The notes beneath the pieces were generated by a model, which had not been told where the DNA came from, searched no databases, and saw only the letters and a list, made by a program, of their open reading frames with translations. Positions 24,763 to 33,476 of a DNA stretch of 64,000 bases are shown here, one piece after another (the stretch's first letter is position 1; every line of letters starts with the position of its first letter). The stretch spans positions 62,001-126,000 of the forward strand of contig CAVONS010000004.1 of the NCBI GenBank assembly GCA_963697345.1. Reading direction: 5' to 3'. Origin of the DNA: Prado023 sp963697345. Lineage in GTDB: Bacteria > Actinomycetota > Actinomycetes > S36-B12 > CAIYMF01. Both the position numbers and the translations under genes were made by a program.

Positions 24763-25260
24763 CTAGCTCGTCCGGCGCAACAGGAACGGAGTCCCGCCCT
24801 TCGGTGAGGCGGGGATGCCGAACGTGACCCCGAGCAGCACGCCATCACCGAACGGACGCAGCTCGTCGATGACCCGTGGCCAGGGGAACGGCGCGTCCAC
24901 GGGATAGCCGATGATCAGCGACGGCCGTCGGTCGAGCCGCGAGGGACCGACGTCGGCGATCATGGGCACCGAGTCGCTGACCACTCCCCCCGAGCTCACC
25001 AGGTTCACCCCGACCAGTGGCGCGTTGCCCTGCTCCGAGCGGGCGAATCGCTTGCCCCACCATCCGGGCATGCGACCGAGCACCATGGTCACCGGGCCAG
25101 CCGCGCGCAGCCAGGCCGGCCCGATGTACTCCCCGCGGAACTCCCCCAGCAGGTCGTCCACGGTCGGCTCCGGCGCGGACCGGTAGGCCGCCCGCAGCGA
25201 CTTCATCGAGCTCATGTCGACGGCGCCCGGGTCGATGCTCATTCCGCTGCCCTCGCTCAT
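24763..25260 (-). CDS. unrecognised 165-aa protein coupled to a PLP enzyme
   Basis: 165 aa. The ATG overlaps the stop of the upstream PLP-dependent enzyme (ATGA). Residues ~30-75, 'EPTVDDLLGEFRGEYIGPAWLRAAGPVTMVLGRMPGWWGKRF', resemble at a distance the start of GXWXG/DUF4334-type proteins (G-E-[WF]-R-G followed by GW[WY]GK), but the match is weak. The rest is a beta-rich soluble domain (PSLIIGYPVDAPFPWPRVIDELRPF). No signal peptide or membrane helix. Probably functions with the PLP enzyme and the MFS transporter of the same operon. Confidence 0.7.
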   Translation of the reverse strand: MSEGSGMSIDPGAVDMSSMKSLRAAYRSAPEPTVDDLLGEFRGEYIGPAWLRAAGPVTMVLGRMPGWWGKRFARSEQGNAPLVGVNLVSSGGVVSDSVPMIADVGPSRLDRRPSLIIGYPVDAPFPWPRVIDELRPFGDGVLLGVTFGIPASPKGGTPFLLRRTS

Positions 25261-26756
25261 TCCGCAGCCGCCGCGTGCGTGGACGGGAGCAGGACCTGGC
25301 CCAACACCTCGACCAGCAACCTCTCCACCAAGGGCCCGGGAGCGGCGTCGATGATCGCATTGAGGGTGGCGCGCCGGTCGGGCAGGTCGTTGCCGTCCAG
25401 CGAGATCCCCGCCACGGCCAGCATCATCCCGACCGCCTCGGGCGGCAGGTCCGCCGGATCGATCGACTGCGCGAGCGCCAGCAGGTTCGGATCGATCTCC
25501 ACCCGGCCGAGTGCCCGCGCGGCCTCCACCGAGGCGGCGAGGTCAGCCAGGAACGTCTCGACCTGGGGCTCGTGCACGGCCATCACGCACATGTGCGCGG
25601 TCGGCCGCCCGCCGTGCCCGGGCTGGGCACCGAGGATCCAGCCGCGCAGCCCCATCTCGTCGACGATCACGCGCACGTCGGGGTCATCCGGGCCACCATC
25701 ATCGGTGAAGGCGTACATGGTGGACTCCGTGGTGCCGACCGCGTGGATCCCCGGGATCGCCTCGATCCCGGCCAGGATCGCCTGCGTGGAGCGCCACGCC
25801 GAGAGCGCCAGCTCGCGGTATCCCTCGCGCCCGATCTTGTGCACGTAGGCCCATGCGATGGCCGGTGACCCACCGCCGCGAGTGCTCAGCAGCGTCGGGT
25901 TCACCACGGGATAGCCGGCCCAGTCCGCGGTGGCGAACCACGTGAACTGCCGCAGGCCGATGTTCTTGAACAGCAGCACCGACACGCCCTTGGGCGTGTA
26001 GGCGTACTTGTGCAGGTCGACCGAGACACTGGTCACGCCGGGGATCATGAGCCCGATGGGCGCCAGGCCCGCCGCCTCGCGGATGAACGGCACTGTCCAG
26101 CCACCGATGCACGCGTCGACATGGCAGAGCACGTCGTGCTCGGCCGCGATCGCTGCGACCTCCTCCAACGGGTCGATCACACCGTGCGCATAGGACGGCG
26201 CCGACACCACCACCAGCGCGGTCCGCTCGTCGATGGCCGCGCGTACGGCCTCCACGTCCACCCGGAACGTCTCCGGATCCACGGGCACCCGGATCGGCTC
26301 CAGGTCGAACAGGTGCGCGGCCTTCAGGAAGGCCGGGTGCACGGTGTCGGGCAGGATCACCGTGGGGTGCCCGTCGTGGTTGCCGGTCATGGCACGCCAC
26401 CGCTCGCGGGCACACAGCACTGCGAGGCTGCAGGACTCCGTGCCGCCGCTGGTCATCGTCCCGACCTCGTCCGGGCTGCCGCTGCCCAGCAGGCTCAGGG
26501 CGGCCGCCACGAGGTCGTTCTCCACTGCGGCGAAGCTCGGGAACGCCGTCGGATCAAGGCCGTTGACATGCTGGGAGATGGCGAACGCCTTGACGCCGAA
26601 GTCCTCGAGCTCGTCCATCCCCGAGTCGTAGACGTAGGACGTCGTGCGCCCGCCCTTGGTCGGGACGTCGAGCTCCCGCAGGCCGGCCAGCGTTCCAAGG
26701 ATCACCTCGTCGGGCAGTCCGTGGTCGGGAAAGGCGGGAGGCAGCGACGAGCTCAT
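25257..26756 (-). CDS. PLP-dependent enzyme, sphingosine-1-phosphate lyase/group II decarboxylase-like
   Basis: 499 aa, fold-type I PLP enzyme. 'GTMTSGGTESCSLAVLCARERW' is the phosphate-binding region, 'HVDACIGGWTVPFI' holds the Asp for the pyridine N, and 'VSVDLHKYAYTPKGVSVLLF' carries the Schiff-base Lys within the S1P-lyase-like motif (DxHKYxxxPKG). 'GRTTSYVYDSG' near the N-terminus is also typical of S1P-lyase relatives. Bacterial members cleave or decarboxylate varied amino compounds; with no sphingolipid genes nearby the substrate is open. Middle gene of an overlapping three-gene operon with an MFS carrier and a 165-aa protein. Confidence 0.86.
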   Translation of the reverse strand: MSSSLPPAFPDHGLPDEVILGTLAGLRELDVPTKGGRTTSYVYDSGMDELEDFGVKAFAISQHVNGLDPTAFPSFAAVENDLVAAALSLLGSGSPDEVGTMTSGGTESCSLAVLCARERWRAMTGNHDGHPTVILPDTVHPAFLKAAHLFDLEPIRVPVDPETFRVDVEAVRAAIDERTALVVVSAPSYAHGVIDPLEEVAAIAAEHDVLCHVDACIGGWTVPFIREAAGLAPIGLMIPGVTSVSVDLHKYAYTPKGVSVLLFKNIGLRQFTWFATADWAGYPVVNPTLLSTRGGGSPAIAWAYVHKIGREGYRELALSAWRSTQAILAGIEAIPGIHAVGTTESTMYAFTDDGGPDDPDVRVIVDEMGLRGWILGAQPGHGGRPTAHMCVMAVHEPQVETFLADLAASVEAARALGRVEIDPNLLALAQSIDPADLPPEAVGMMLAVAGISLDGNDLPDRRATLNAIIDAAPGPLVERLLVEVLGQVLLPSTHAAAAE

Positions 26757-28165
26757 GGGCGACTTCCTTCTTCGGTGGACCGGACAGCTGTCCGGGCGGT
26801 CTCAATGCCGTACCTGCGGATGAACGGGATGCTGATGAGGATCAGTAGGGCGGGGACGGCGGTGAAGGCCATGAGCACGCCGGTGATCGCCGAGTCGGGC
26901 TGGGTGACCTGCTCGTCGGCCTTGCTGGAGACGAAGCCCGTGAGGGCCAGCACCACCAGCACGAGCGCGGGACCCAGGGCGAATCCGAGTGTCTCGCCAG
27001 CGGTCCACATCCCGGTGAACACCCCCGCGCGGGCCTCGCCCGTGCGCTCACGGTCCGCAGCGACGGCGTCGGGCATCATCGCCAACGGGAACATCTGGCA
27101 GCCTCCGTAGGCGATGCCGCAGATGGCGATGGCCCCGGCGATGATCCCCAGGCTCAGGTTGCGCCCGCCGATCAGCAGGATCAGCGAACCGACGAGGAAC
27201 ACCAGCGTGGCCATGAGGAAGCCGCGGGTCTTGCCGAAGCGGTGGGCCACCCAGTTCCAGAACGGCATGACCACGATCGCCGGGGCCACGAGGCACACGA
27301 ACAGGATCGTGATCGCGGTCGGCCGCCCGACGATGTAGGTGGCGTAGTACTGCGCAGCACCGAGCATCGCGGCGAACCCGAGCGCCTGGATCACGAACCC
27401 CAGCAGGAGGGCGACGAAGCCAGCATCGTGGCGCACGACACGCAACTGGTCGCTGAAGCTGCCCTCAGCAGCGGGAGCGATGCGCGCCGGGGCCTTGGAC
27501 AGCCCGATGATGCACAGCCAGATCCCGGCCAGCATCAGACCGGCCATGAAGATCCCCATGACGAAGTGCCCCAGGTAGGCCCCGCCCCGTGCATCGCGGA
27601 TGACTGGCGCCAACGCACCGCCCAACAGGATGGCGATCGTGAGGAAGGCCACGCGCCAGGCCATCAACGTGGATCGCTCCTCGGGTTCATCGGTCAGCTC
27701 GGCGGACAGCGCGATGTAGGGCACCTGGAACAGCGCGAAGGCTGTCGACGCGACGATGAAGGCGAGGAACACCCATGCCGCGGCGCCCCAGGCCCCCAGC
27801 GCCGGTGGCACGGCGAAGATCAGCACGAAGGACAACGGCAGGAGGATGCCGGCGAGCTTGAGGAACGGCAGCCGGCTGCCCACGTTGGCCGCCGCGCGGT
27901 CCGAGAACCGCCCCACGATGGGCAGGACGATGACGTCCCACGCCTTCGGCACGGCCACGACGAACGCCGCGGCACCGGCGGCGACGCCCAGGGTGTTGGT
28001 CAGGTAGTAGGCCAGGACGAGCCCGGGCACGGTGGCGAAGACCCCGGTCCCCACGGATCCGAAGGCGTAGGCGACTGTGGTCCGCCGGGTCAGGTGGATC
28101 TCCTGGGACGTCGGGGCCGCACCCCGGCCGCTTCCCGTGGGCGGGGGCGGTGAGCTGGAGGACAT
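26753..28165 (-). CDS. MFS transporter, GPH-like (MFS_2) cation symporter
   Basis: 470 aa with about twelve membrane helices. 'TTVAYAFGSVGTGVFATVPGLVLAYYLTNTLGV' at the N-terminus and 'KAWDVIVLPIVGRFSDR' (the D-x5-P-x-G-x-x-S-D motif) place it in the glycoside-pentoside-hexuronide:cation symporter-like branch. The stop overlaps the start of the S1P-lyase-like gene (ATGA), so transporter and enzyme are co-expressed and probably handle the same compound or its product. First gene of the operon. Confidence 0.88.
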   Translation of the reverse strand: MSSSSPPPPTGSGRGAAPTSQEIHLTRRTTVAYAFGSVGTGVFATVPGLVLAYYLTNTLGVAAGAAAFVVAVPKAWDVIVLPIVGRFSDRAAANVGSRLPFLKLAGILLPLSFVLIFAVPPALGAWGAAAWVFLAFIVASTAFALFQVPYIALSAELTDEPEERSTLMAWRVAFLTIAILLGGALAPVIRDARGGAYLGHFVMGIFMAGLMLAGIWLCIIGLSKAPARIAPAAEGSFSDQLRVVRHDAGFVALLLGFVIQALGFAAMLGAAQYYATYIVGRPTAITILFVCLVAPAIVVMPFWNWVAHRFGKTRGFLMATLVFLVGSLILLIGGRNLSLGIIAGAIAICGIAYGGCQMFPLAMMPDAVAADRERTGEARAGVFTGMWTAGETLGFALGPALVLVVLALTGFVSSKADEQVTQPDSAITGVLMAFTAVPALLILISIPFIRRYGIETARTAVRSTEEGSRP

Positions 28166-28210
28166 GCTGGGGACGCTACCGGGTCACCCGACCCGGATGC
28201 CTGTCCCCAC

Positions 28211-29413
28211 TCAGGCGCCGAGCAGCAACTCGGCAGTCCGCCGCCCACTGGCCAGGGCGGAGTTGATGCTCGGACCCAGTCGGTGATCGCCGGCCAGCAG
28301 GACGCCGCCACTGACCCATGGTCCGGGGTGGCCGGAGAGCGAAGGCAGAGCGTGCGCGATGGGGTAGTGCGCGATCAGCGAGAGGTCCGCGCCCGGGATC
28401 TCGAGCATCGTGGCGGCCTCGGTGCGAGCGAGCTCAGCGGAGTCCGCAGAGTCGTGGTGGCCCACTGCGGAGACCGCGACCAACGCCCTGCCCGATGGTG
28501 CGTAGGACGGAGCCACGTCGCTGATCACCGCCACGTTGGCCTGGTGGGAGTCCGGGGAGACCAGGAGCCGGGGGTGCCGGCGGGGCAGTTCAGGGGCCGC
28601 GAAGTACCAGGTCGTCAGGGCGCGCCACTGGGTTGCGCCAGCGGCGGGCACGAGGCTGGCGGGGTCGTCGACCGCGAGCACGACGTCGCGGGCCTCCCAC
28701 TGATCGTCGTCCGTGCGCACCTGTCCGGCCGCCACTGAGAGCACGCGGGTCTCGGCGAGGATGGTCAGCCCGCGGGCCAGCGCGCGCGGCAGCTCCGCCA
28801 TCCCCGACTCGGGGATGCCCGGCGTGCCGGAGAGGAACGTACGCAGAAGTGGATCCACGATCCCGCGCGGCGTGGTCAGGTCGACATCGGCCAGGACGCC
28901 GGACAGGAAGGGCCGCACGACCAGATCGAGTGTCGCGTCGTCGACCCCACGCGCCCGCAACGCATCGACGAAGGGCTGCTCGGACCGGTCGGCGTCCAGG
29001 TTGCGCGGGTGTGCCACGGTGCCCAGTGCCGCAGCGTAGGTTCCCAGGGCTGCGACGCCCCGCACAACGCCGAGCGCGCGCATCGCGCGCAGGGTCGCAG
29101 GCAGGGTTCGGGGGTCACGGCGCGGATCACTCAGCGTGTGGGTCACACCCATCGAGACGATGTCGACCCCGGGCGCGAACTGGCGCAGCGGGAGTTCGGG
29201 CCACGCGGCCCGGCCCTCGGGATAGGCCGGGTTGTACAGCTGGAAGCCACGATCGAGGGTGAAGCCGTCGACGTGGTCGGTGCGCACACGTCCGCCGATG
29301 TCGTCGGCTGCCTCGAGGACGACCACCTCACGTCCGGCATTCGCGAGCAGCTGGGCCGCTCGCAGTCCCGCGAGCCCCGCCCCGACAACAATCACGTCCA
29401 CCCGGCCTGCCAC
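28211..29413 (-). CDS. FAD-dependent amine oxidase/desaturase-like oxidoreductase
   Basis: 400 aa from GTG. N-terminal FAD-binding 'VIVVGAGLAGLRAAQLLANAGREVVVLEAADDIGGRVRTDHVDGFTLDRGFQ' (GxGxxG...E and the GGR motif), then a substrate domain, and the C-terminal FAD contact 'GGVLLAGDHRLGPSINSALASGRRTAELLL'. This is the layout of phytoene desaturase/protoporphyrinogen oxidase-like flavoproteins. There are no carotenoid or haem genes adjacent, so substrate is unassigned. Soluble; about 45 bp downstream of the MFS operon start on the same strand. Confidence 0.86.
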   Translation of the reverse strand: MAGRVDVIVVGAGLAGLRAAQLLANAGREVVVLEAADDIGGRVRTDHVDGFTLDRGFQLYNPAYPEGRAAWPELPLRQFAPGVDIVSMGVTHTLSDPRRDPRTLPATLRAMRALGVVRGVAALGTYAAALGTVAHPRNLDADRSEQPFVDALRARGVDDATLDLVVRPFLSGVLADVDLTTPRGIVDPLLRTFLSGTPGIPESGMAELPRALARGLTILAETRVLSVAAGQVRTDDDQWEARDVVLAVDDPASLVPAAGATQWRALTTWYFAAPELPRRHPRLLVSPDSHQANVAVISDVAPSYAPSGRALVAVSAVGHHDSADSAELARTEAATMLEIPGADLSLIAHYPIAHALPSLSGHPGPWVSGGVLLAGDHRLGPSINSALASGRRTAELLLGA

Positions 29414-29510
29414 GTCCCGAGCGTGCCGCCTCTGGGCACGAGTCGCAACTCCCGGGCGGATCGGGCGCCCCTTCGGCTGATGGCCACCCGTCGCGGGATG
29501 GGGGTGGGAG

Positions 29511-29840
29511 TCAGAGCAGGACGAGAACGACGCCCGAGATGGTGAGCATCACGACGCACGCACAGGTGACGACGATCATCGGTGCAGCAGATGTCAGGGT
29601 GCCGTTGGCGACGTGGTCCGGGTCGGTGCGCTGTCGACGCAAGGAACCGACCAGGACGCCCAGGCCCAGGACCAGCGCGACCGCCGCAGCCGAGAAGGCC
29701 AGCCAGCTGCGCCCAGCCGAGTACGCGAGGATGGCACCCGGGATGCCCAGCAGCGTCAGGCCCAAGCGGGTCCAGGCCAGGGTGGTGCGCTCGCCGGCCA
29801 GCCCCGTGTCCGATGGCCGCGACGGCCCGGCACTGCTCAT
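29511..29840 (-). CDS. DUF202 membrane protein (second of pair)
   Basis: 109 aa. 'GLAGERTTLAWTRLGLTLLGIPGAILAY' is the DUF202 start (ERTxLAWxR), followed by two more hydrophobic segments (WLAFSAAAVALVLGLGVLVG; MIVVTCACVVMLTISGVVLVLL). Three-helix inner-membrane protein of unknown function. Its ATG overlaps the stop of the other DUF202 gene (ATGA); such pairs are common in actinobacteria and likely form a heteromer. Confidence 0.86.
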   Translation of the reverse strand: MSSAGPSRPSDTGLAGERTTLAWTRLGLTLLGIPGAILAYSAGRSWLAFSAAAVALVLGLGVLVGSLRRQRTDPDHVANGTLTSAAPMIVVTCACVVMLTISGVVLVLL

Positions 29841-30193
29841 GAGGCCAGGAGGACCGCAGCGCCGGTCGCGGCAGCCAGGACCGCCAGCGAGACACCCACG
29901 ATCGGGATCGAGCTGGACAGTGGCAGGGCTTCGTTGAGGCGCATCGCCCGTTCGAGCTTGAACCACCGGAGCACGGCTCGGATCGACAGGACGGCGGCCA
30001 GCAGGATCCACAGGACGGCCAACAGGTTGATCGAGAAGTGTTCCCCCGGGATGATCGTGCCCACCGCAAGGCCCACGCCGAGCAGGCCCAAGGAGGTCGT
30101 GACCCAGGCCAGGAAGGTCCGCTCGTTGGCAAGCGTGAACCGTGGATCGGGGTTCGTGCCCACCGATCGCACCCACTGGTCGAACCGAGTCAC
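29837..30193 (-). CDS. YidH/DUF202 membrane protein (first of pair)
   Basis: 118 aa. 'GTNPDPRFTLANERTFLAWVTTSLGLLGVGLAVGTII' is the canonical YidH-type DUF202 motif (PDxRxxLANERTFLAWxRTxL), with two further membrane helices. Unknown function; the family includes stress-associated membrane proteins. Operon with the second DUF202 gene through a 4-base overlap. Confidence 0.9.
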   Translation of the reverse strand: MTRFDQWVRSVGTNPDPRFTLANERTFLAWVTTSLGLLGVGLAVGTIIPGEHFSINLLAVLWILLAAVLSIRAVLRWFKLERAMRLNEALPLSSSIPIVGVSLAVLAAATGAAVLLAS

Positions 30194-30310
30194 CCGTGGC
30201 CTCCCGTCCGGTCGGCGCTCACACTAGCCCGCGGTCCACCCGAACACCCTGCAACTGGGGCCGCTCACATCCCGGTGGGCAGCCACCAACGCGCCAACGC
30301 CGGATCGGCG

Positions 30311-31933
30311 TCAGCCTGCCGAGCCAGTTCCCCCGGCGGGACGGGTCGCACGACGCGGACCGCGACGGGGAGCTGGCGACGATGGCGCACCCCCGCTGGA
30401 CCACACCGTCGTGGAGCCCGAGGACGCCTGACGCGATCCAGCGGAAGCAGAGCGGGCGCCCGACGACGCGCTCGACTTCGACCGGGGTGCGGCCGTCCCG
30501 GTGCGTCCGCCAGCGGATGACCTGCCCGACCCGGCGGAGCCGCCGCGCCCACCACCAGAAGATCCACGACCCGCGCTACGTCCGGAGCGTCCCTGCCCGG
30601 ACCCGCGGCCCGTGCGCTCGGCCGGAACCGGCTGGGCGTTGGCCACCACCACACGCGGGGCGCTGGGCCCAGCGATGTCGGCGATCAGCTGGTCGCCGAT
30701 GCGGACGTGGCTGTGCGTGGGCTTGATGGCCGCACGGCGCATCAGGTCGGCAACATCCCGACGCTGGTCGTGGGTCGCGACGGTGACCACGACACCGGCA
30801 GCGCCGGCACGCGCGGTGCGCCCTGAGCGGTGCAGGTAGGCCTTGTGCTCGGCCGGCGGATCGATGTGCACGACGAGGGTGATGTCATCGACGTGGATCC
30901 CACGGGCAGCGATGTCCGTGGCCACCAGGACGCGAACATCTCCGTCGGAGAAGGCCGCGAGGTTGCGCTGCCGGGCCGACTGGCTGAGGTTGCCGTGCAG
31001 GTCGACGGCATGGATGCCCGATGCGGTCAGGATGCGTGCCCAGCGCTTGGCCTGGTGCTTGGTGCGGGCGAACGCCAGGGTTCGCCCGTGCCCGCCGACC
31101 AGCTGCGCGACGATCTCGCCCCGCTCGGCAGGATCGACGTTGAAGACGTGGTGGTCCATCGCGGGGACTGGCGATGCCGCCGAGTCCACCTCATGGGTGA
31201 CTGGGTTGTGCAGGTAGCGCCGAGCCAGGACATCGACCCCGGAGTCCAGCGTCGCGGAGAAGAGCAGGCGCTGGCCGTCGGCAGGAGTCCGGTCGAGCAG
31301 CCGGCGGACCTCGGGCAGGAAGCCCAGGTCGGCCATGTGGTCGGCTTCGTCGATGACGGTGACCTCGATCGCATCCAGCTGGGCATGACCCTGCTTGATC
31401 AGGTCGGCGAGCCGACCCGGGGTCGCCACGATGATGTCGACACCCTTGGCCAGGGCGGTGACCTGCGGGTTCTGCCCCACACCGCCGAAGATCGTGCGGG
31501 TGCGCAGGCCCATGGCCGCCGCCAGCGGGGAGATCGTCGCATCAACCTGGATGGCCAGCTCACGGGTGGGCACGAGCACGAGCCCACGTGGGCGGCGCGC
31601 AGCCGAGCGGCGCCCGGCCAACGCAGTGACCAGCGGGAGCGCGAAGGCCACGGTCTTGCCGCTGCCGGTGCGCCCGCGGCCGAGCAGGTCCTTGCCGGCC
31701 AGCGAGTCGGGAAGCGTGGCAGCCTGGATGGGGAACGGGGCGTCGATGCCGCCCGAGGCCAAGGAGGCGACGAGCTCAGGAGCGACGCCGAGATCGGCGA
31801 AGCTGGGAACGGCGGGGCTGGCAGCCGCCGAGCTGGCAGCTGCCGAGCTGGCAGCTGCGGGGCTGGCAGCTGCGGGGCTGGGAGCGGAGGAGCGGGGCGC
31901 GCGGGAAGATGCCGCGCGGGCGGGAGTGGTCAC
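30311..31933 (-). CDS. DEAD-box ATP-dependent RNA helicase
   Basis: About 540 aa from a GTG at 31933 (VTTPARAASS), preferred because the 44 residues upstream are Arg/Cys-rich and overlap the promoter region; an upstream start at 32065 cannot be excluded. Motifs in order: Q-motif 'FADLGVAPELVASL...PFPIQ', motif I GRTGSGKT, Ia 'PTRELA', II DEAD ('VIDEADHM'), III SAT, IV-VI 'LAFARTKHQAKR', 'VATDIAARGIHV', 'HRSGRTARAG'. An Ala/Ser/Pro N-terminal tail and a long Ser/Gly/Arg-rich C-terminal tail flank the core, as in RhlE-like cold-shock/RNA-degradation helicases. Confidence 0.93.
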   Translation of the reverse strand: MTTPARAASSRAPRSSAPSPAAASPAAASSAAASSAAASPAVPSFADLGVAPELVASLASGGIDAPFPIQAATLPDSLAGKDLLGRGRTGSGKTVAFALPLVTALAGRRSAARRPRGLVLVPTRELAIQVDATISPLAAAMGLRTRTIFGGVGQNPQVTALAKGVDIIVATPGRLADLIKQGHAQLDAIEVTVIDEADHMADLGFLPEVRRLLDRTPADGQRLLFSATLDSGVDVLARRYLHNPVTHEVDSAASPVPAMDHHVFNVDPAERGEIVAQLVGGHGRTLAFARTKHQAKRWARILTASGIHAVDLHGNLSQSARQRNLAAFSDGDVRVLVATDIAARGIHVDDITLVVHIDPPAEHKAYLHRSGRTARAGAAGVVVTVATHDQRRDVADLMRRAAIKPTHSHVRIGDQLIADIAGPSAPRVVVANAQPVPAERTGRGSGQGRSGRSAGRGSSGGGRGGSAGSGRSSAGGRTGTAAPRSKSSASSGARSASAGSRQASSGSTTVWSSGGAPSSPAPRRGPRRATRPAGGTGSAG

Positions 31934-32148
31934 AGGGGTCCTGAACGTCGAGGGGGATGGCCGCAGGTGCCGGGCCCAACTCGCGAAGGGGACGCCATGG
32001 CGTCGAAGCAGACGACCCGTGCCCTCGGCGGATGCCTGGACACGCATGCACCGCATGAGCGGCACGACCGCAGCCTACCCCGATGCCGAGCCCCGCAAAC
32101 AAATCCACCCGGTGGCACGTGTCAGACTCGCAGTGTGGTGACAGGTGA

Positions 32149-32214
32149 GCTGTGCTGACAGGAGCTGTGCTGACTGGAGAGCTGTGCTGACAGGAGAGCT
32201 GTGCTGACTGGAGA
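32149..32214 (+). repeat. 17-bp tandem repeat in the leader of the CDF-like gene
   Basis: Units beginning GCTGTGCTGAC start at 32149 (15 bp), 32164, 32181 and 32198 (17 bp each) and end directly at the GGAGAG that serves as ribosome-binding site for the following GTG. Each unit itself contains GGAGAG followed by GTG and an in-frame TGA seven codons later. As 17 is not divisible by 3, gain or loss of a unit changes the frame of any upstream start. Confidence 0.92.
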
Positions 32215-32221
32215 GCAGCCC

Positions 32222-33028
32222 GTGCGTTCGGTGTTCCGGCTGCCTGGGATGGACTGCCCCACCGAGGAGCAGCTGGTCAGACTCGCCCTGGCCGATCTGG
32301 ACGACGTCAGCGCGCTCACCTTCGACCTCGGCGAACGCCGACTCGAAGCCGTCCACGTGGGTCCCGCCACCCGAGTCCTGGCAGCCTTGGACCCGCTGGG
32401 AATGGGCGCCAAGCTGGAAGCGAGCATCCCGGTCAGCCCCTCCGAGTACGAGGATGCGGCACTCCGCGGGGCCGCCGGACCGGCAGCCCAGCGCCGCGTC
32501 CTTGGGATCGTCCTGGTCATCAACGCCCTCATGTTCGGCGTCGAGTTGGTCGCCGGTCTCCTGGCTCAGTCGACCGGACTGGTCGCGGACTCACTGGACA
32601 TGCTCGCCGATGCCAGCATCTACGCGATCGCCCTGCTCGCCGTGGGTCGTGGTGTGCTCGAGCAGCGCCGCGCAGCGCGGGCCAGCGGATGGCTCCAGCT
32701 CGGGCTTGCCGGCCTGGTCCTGGCCGATGTCGTGCGCCGCGCTTCCTCAGGCTCGGAGCCGGTGGAGGCGACCATGATCGCCGTGGGGCTGCTGGCGCTG
32801 CTCGCCAACGTCACGTGCCTGATCCTGCTGTCCGGACATCGGCGGGCAGGCGAGCACATGCGTGCCAGCTGGATCTTCACCACCAATGACGTCCTGGCCA
32901 ACGTCGGCGTGATCGTCGCCGGAGTCCTGGTCCTGATGACCGGGTCAGCGATCCCCGACCTCGTGATCGGCACGGGCATCGCCCTGCTCGTCGCGTCGGG
33001 GGCGTGGCGGATCCTCAGGATGCGCTGA
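32222..33028 (+). CDS. CDF-like cation transporter with HMA-like N-terminus
   Basis: About 268 aa from the GTG at 32222, chosen because GGAGAG lies 6 nt upstream; an in-frame GTG at 32201 would add seven residues from the repeat. Residues 1-75 resemble a heavy-metal-associated domain with one cysteine (LPGMDCPTEEQLV). The rest has six hydrophobic segments; 'INALMFGVELVAGLLAQSTGLVADSLDMLADASIYAIAL' is the cation-diffusion-facilitator pattern with Asp residues in helix 2, and 'WIFTTNDVLANVGVIVAGVLV' the second metal-site helix. Probably exports a divalent metal such as Zn, Co or Fe. Confidence 0.82.
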   Translation: MRSVFRLPGMDCPTEEQLVRLALADLDDVSALTFDLGERRLEAVHVGPATRVLAALDPLGMGAKLEASIPVSPSEYEDAALRGAAGPAAQRRVLGIVLVINALMFGVELVAGLLAQSTGLVADSLDMLADASIYAIALLAVGRGVLEQRRAARASGWLQLGLAGLVLADVVRRASSGSEPVEATMIAVGLLALLANVTCLILLSGHRRAGEHMRASWIFTTNDVLANVGVIVAGVLVLMTGSAIPDLVIGTGIALLVASGAWRILRMR

Positions 33029-33064
33029 GAGTCCTCCCGCCCTTGGAAGGTGCGGTCCGCGGGA

Positions 33065-33454
33065 CTAGTCGCGCACTTCCTTGATGATCTTCTTGGCCAC
33101 CGTCAGCTTGAGGATCAGTGCGGCCACCATGGACGCCAGCCAGATGATCAGCGCCGCGAGGAACCACGTCGTGAGCCCGTCAACACTGATGTCATCGGAG
33201 ATGGCTGCCGTGATGAACAGCGCGACGAAGGCGCTGAAGAGGCCCACCCCACCGGTGAGCACCGAGGCGTTCTTCTCCGTGATGCTCTCGAAGAACGGGG
33301 TGAGCAGGGCCTGGATCAGGCCGAACAGCAGCGCCGCAACAACGAACCCGATCGGGTACACGATCGACAGCCCATCGAGGATGATGTCGGCCACGATCAG
33401 GCCAATGGCGGCTGCTGCCATGTAGACCGCGGTGTTGACGAGGAATCGAATCAT
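33065..33454 (-). CDS. phage holin family (4TM) membrane protein
   Basis: 129 aa with four predicted membrane helices: 'LVNTAVYMAAAAIGLIVADIIL', 'IGFVVAALLFGLIQALLTPF', 'GGVGLFSAFVALFITAAI', 'WFLAALIIWLASMVAALILKLTV'. The 'ALLFGLIQALLTPF' segment is the mark of the 4TM holin-like (PF04020) family, mostly chromosomal in bacteria and not true phage holins. Lies just upstream of phoR's 3' end region on the same strand (22 bp gap after phoR in the other direction). Role unknown. Confidence 0.82.
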   Translation of the reverse strand: MIRFLVNTAVYMAAAAIGLIVADIILDGLSIVYPIGFVVAALLFGLIQALLTPFFESITEKNASVLTGGVGLFSAFVALFITAAISDDISVDGLTTWFLAALIIWLASMVAALILKLTVAKKIIKEVRD

Positions 33455-33476
33455 GGCCGGAGGCTAGCGCAAGGCC

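Noticed and set aside
33065..33454. Holin family protein as evidence of prophage
   Set aside because: This 4TM family is widely chromosomal, and no phage structural, integrase or lysis genes lie nearby.
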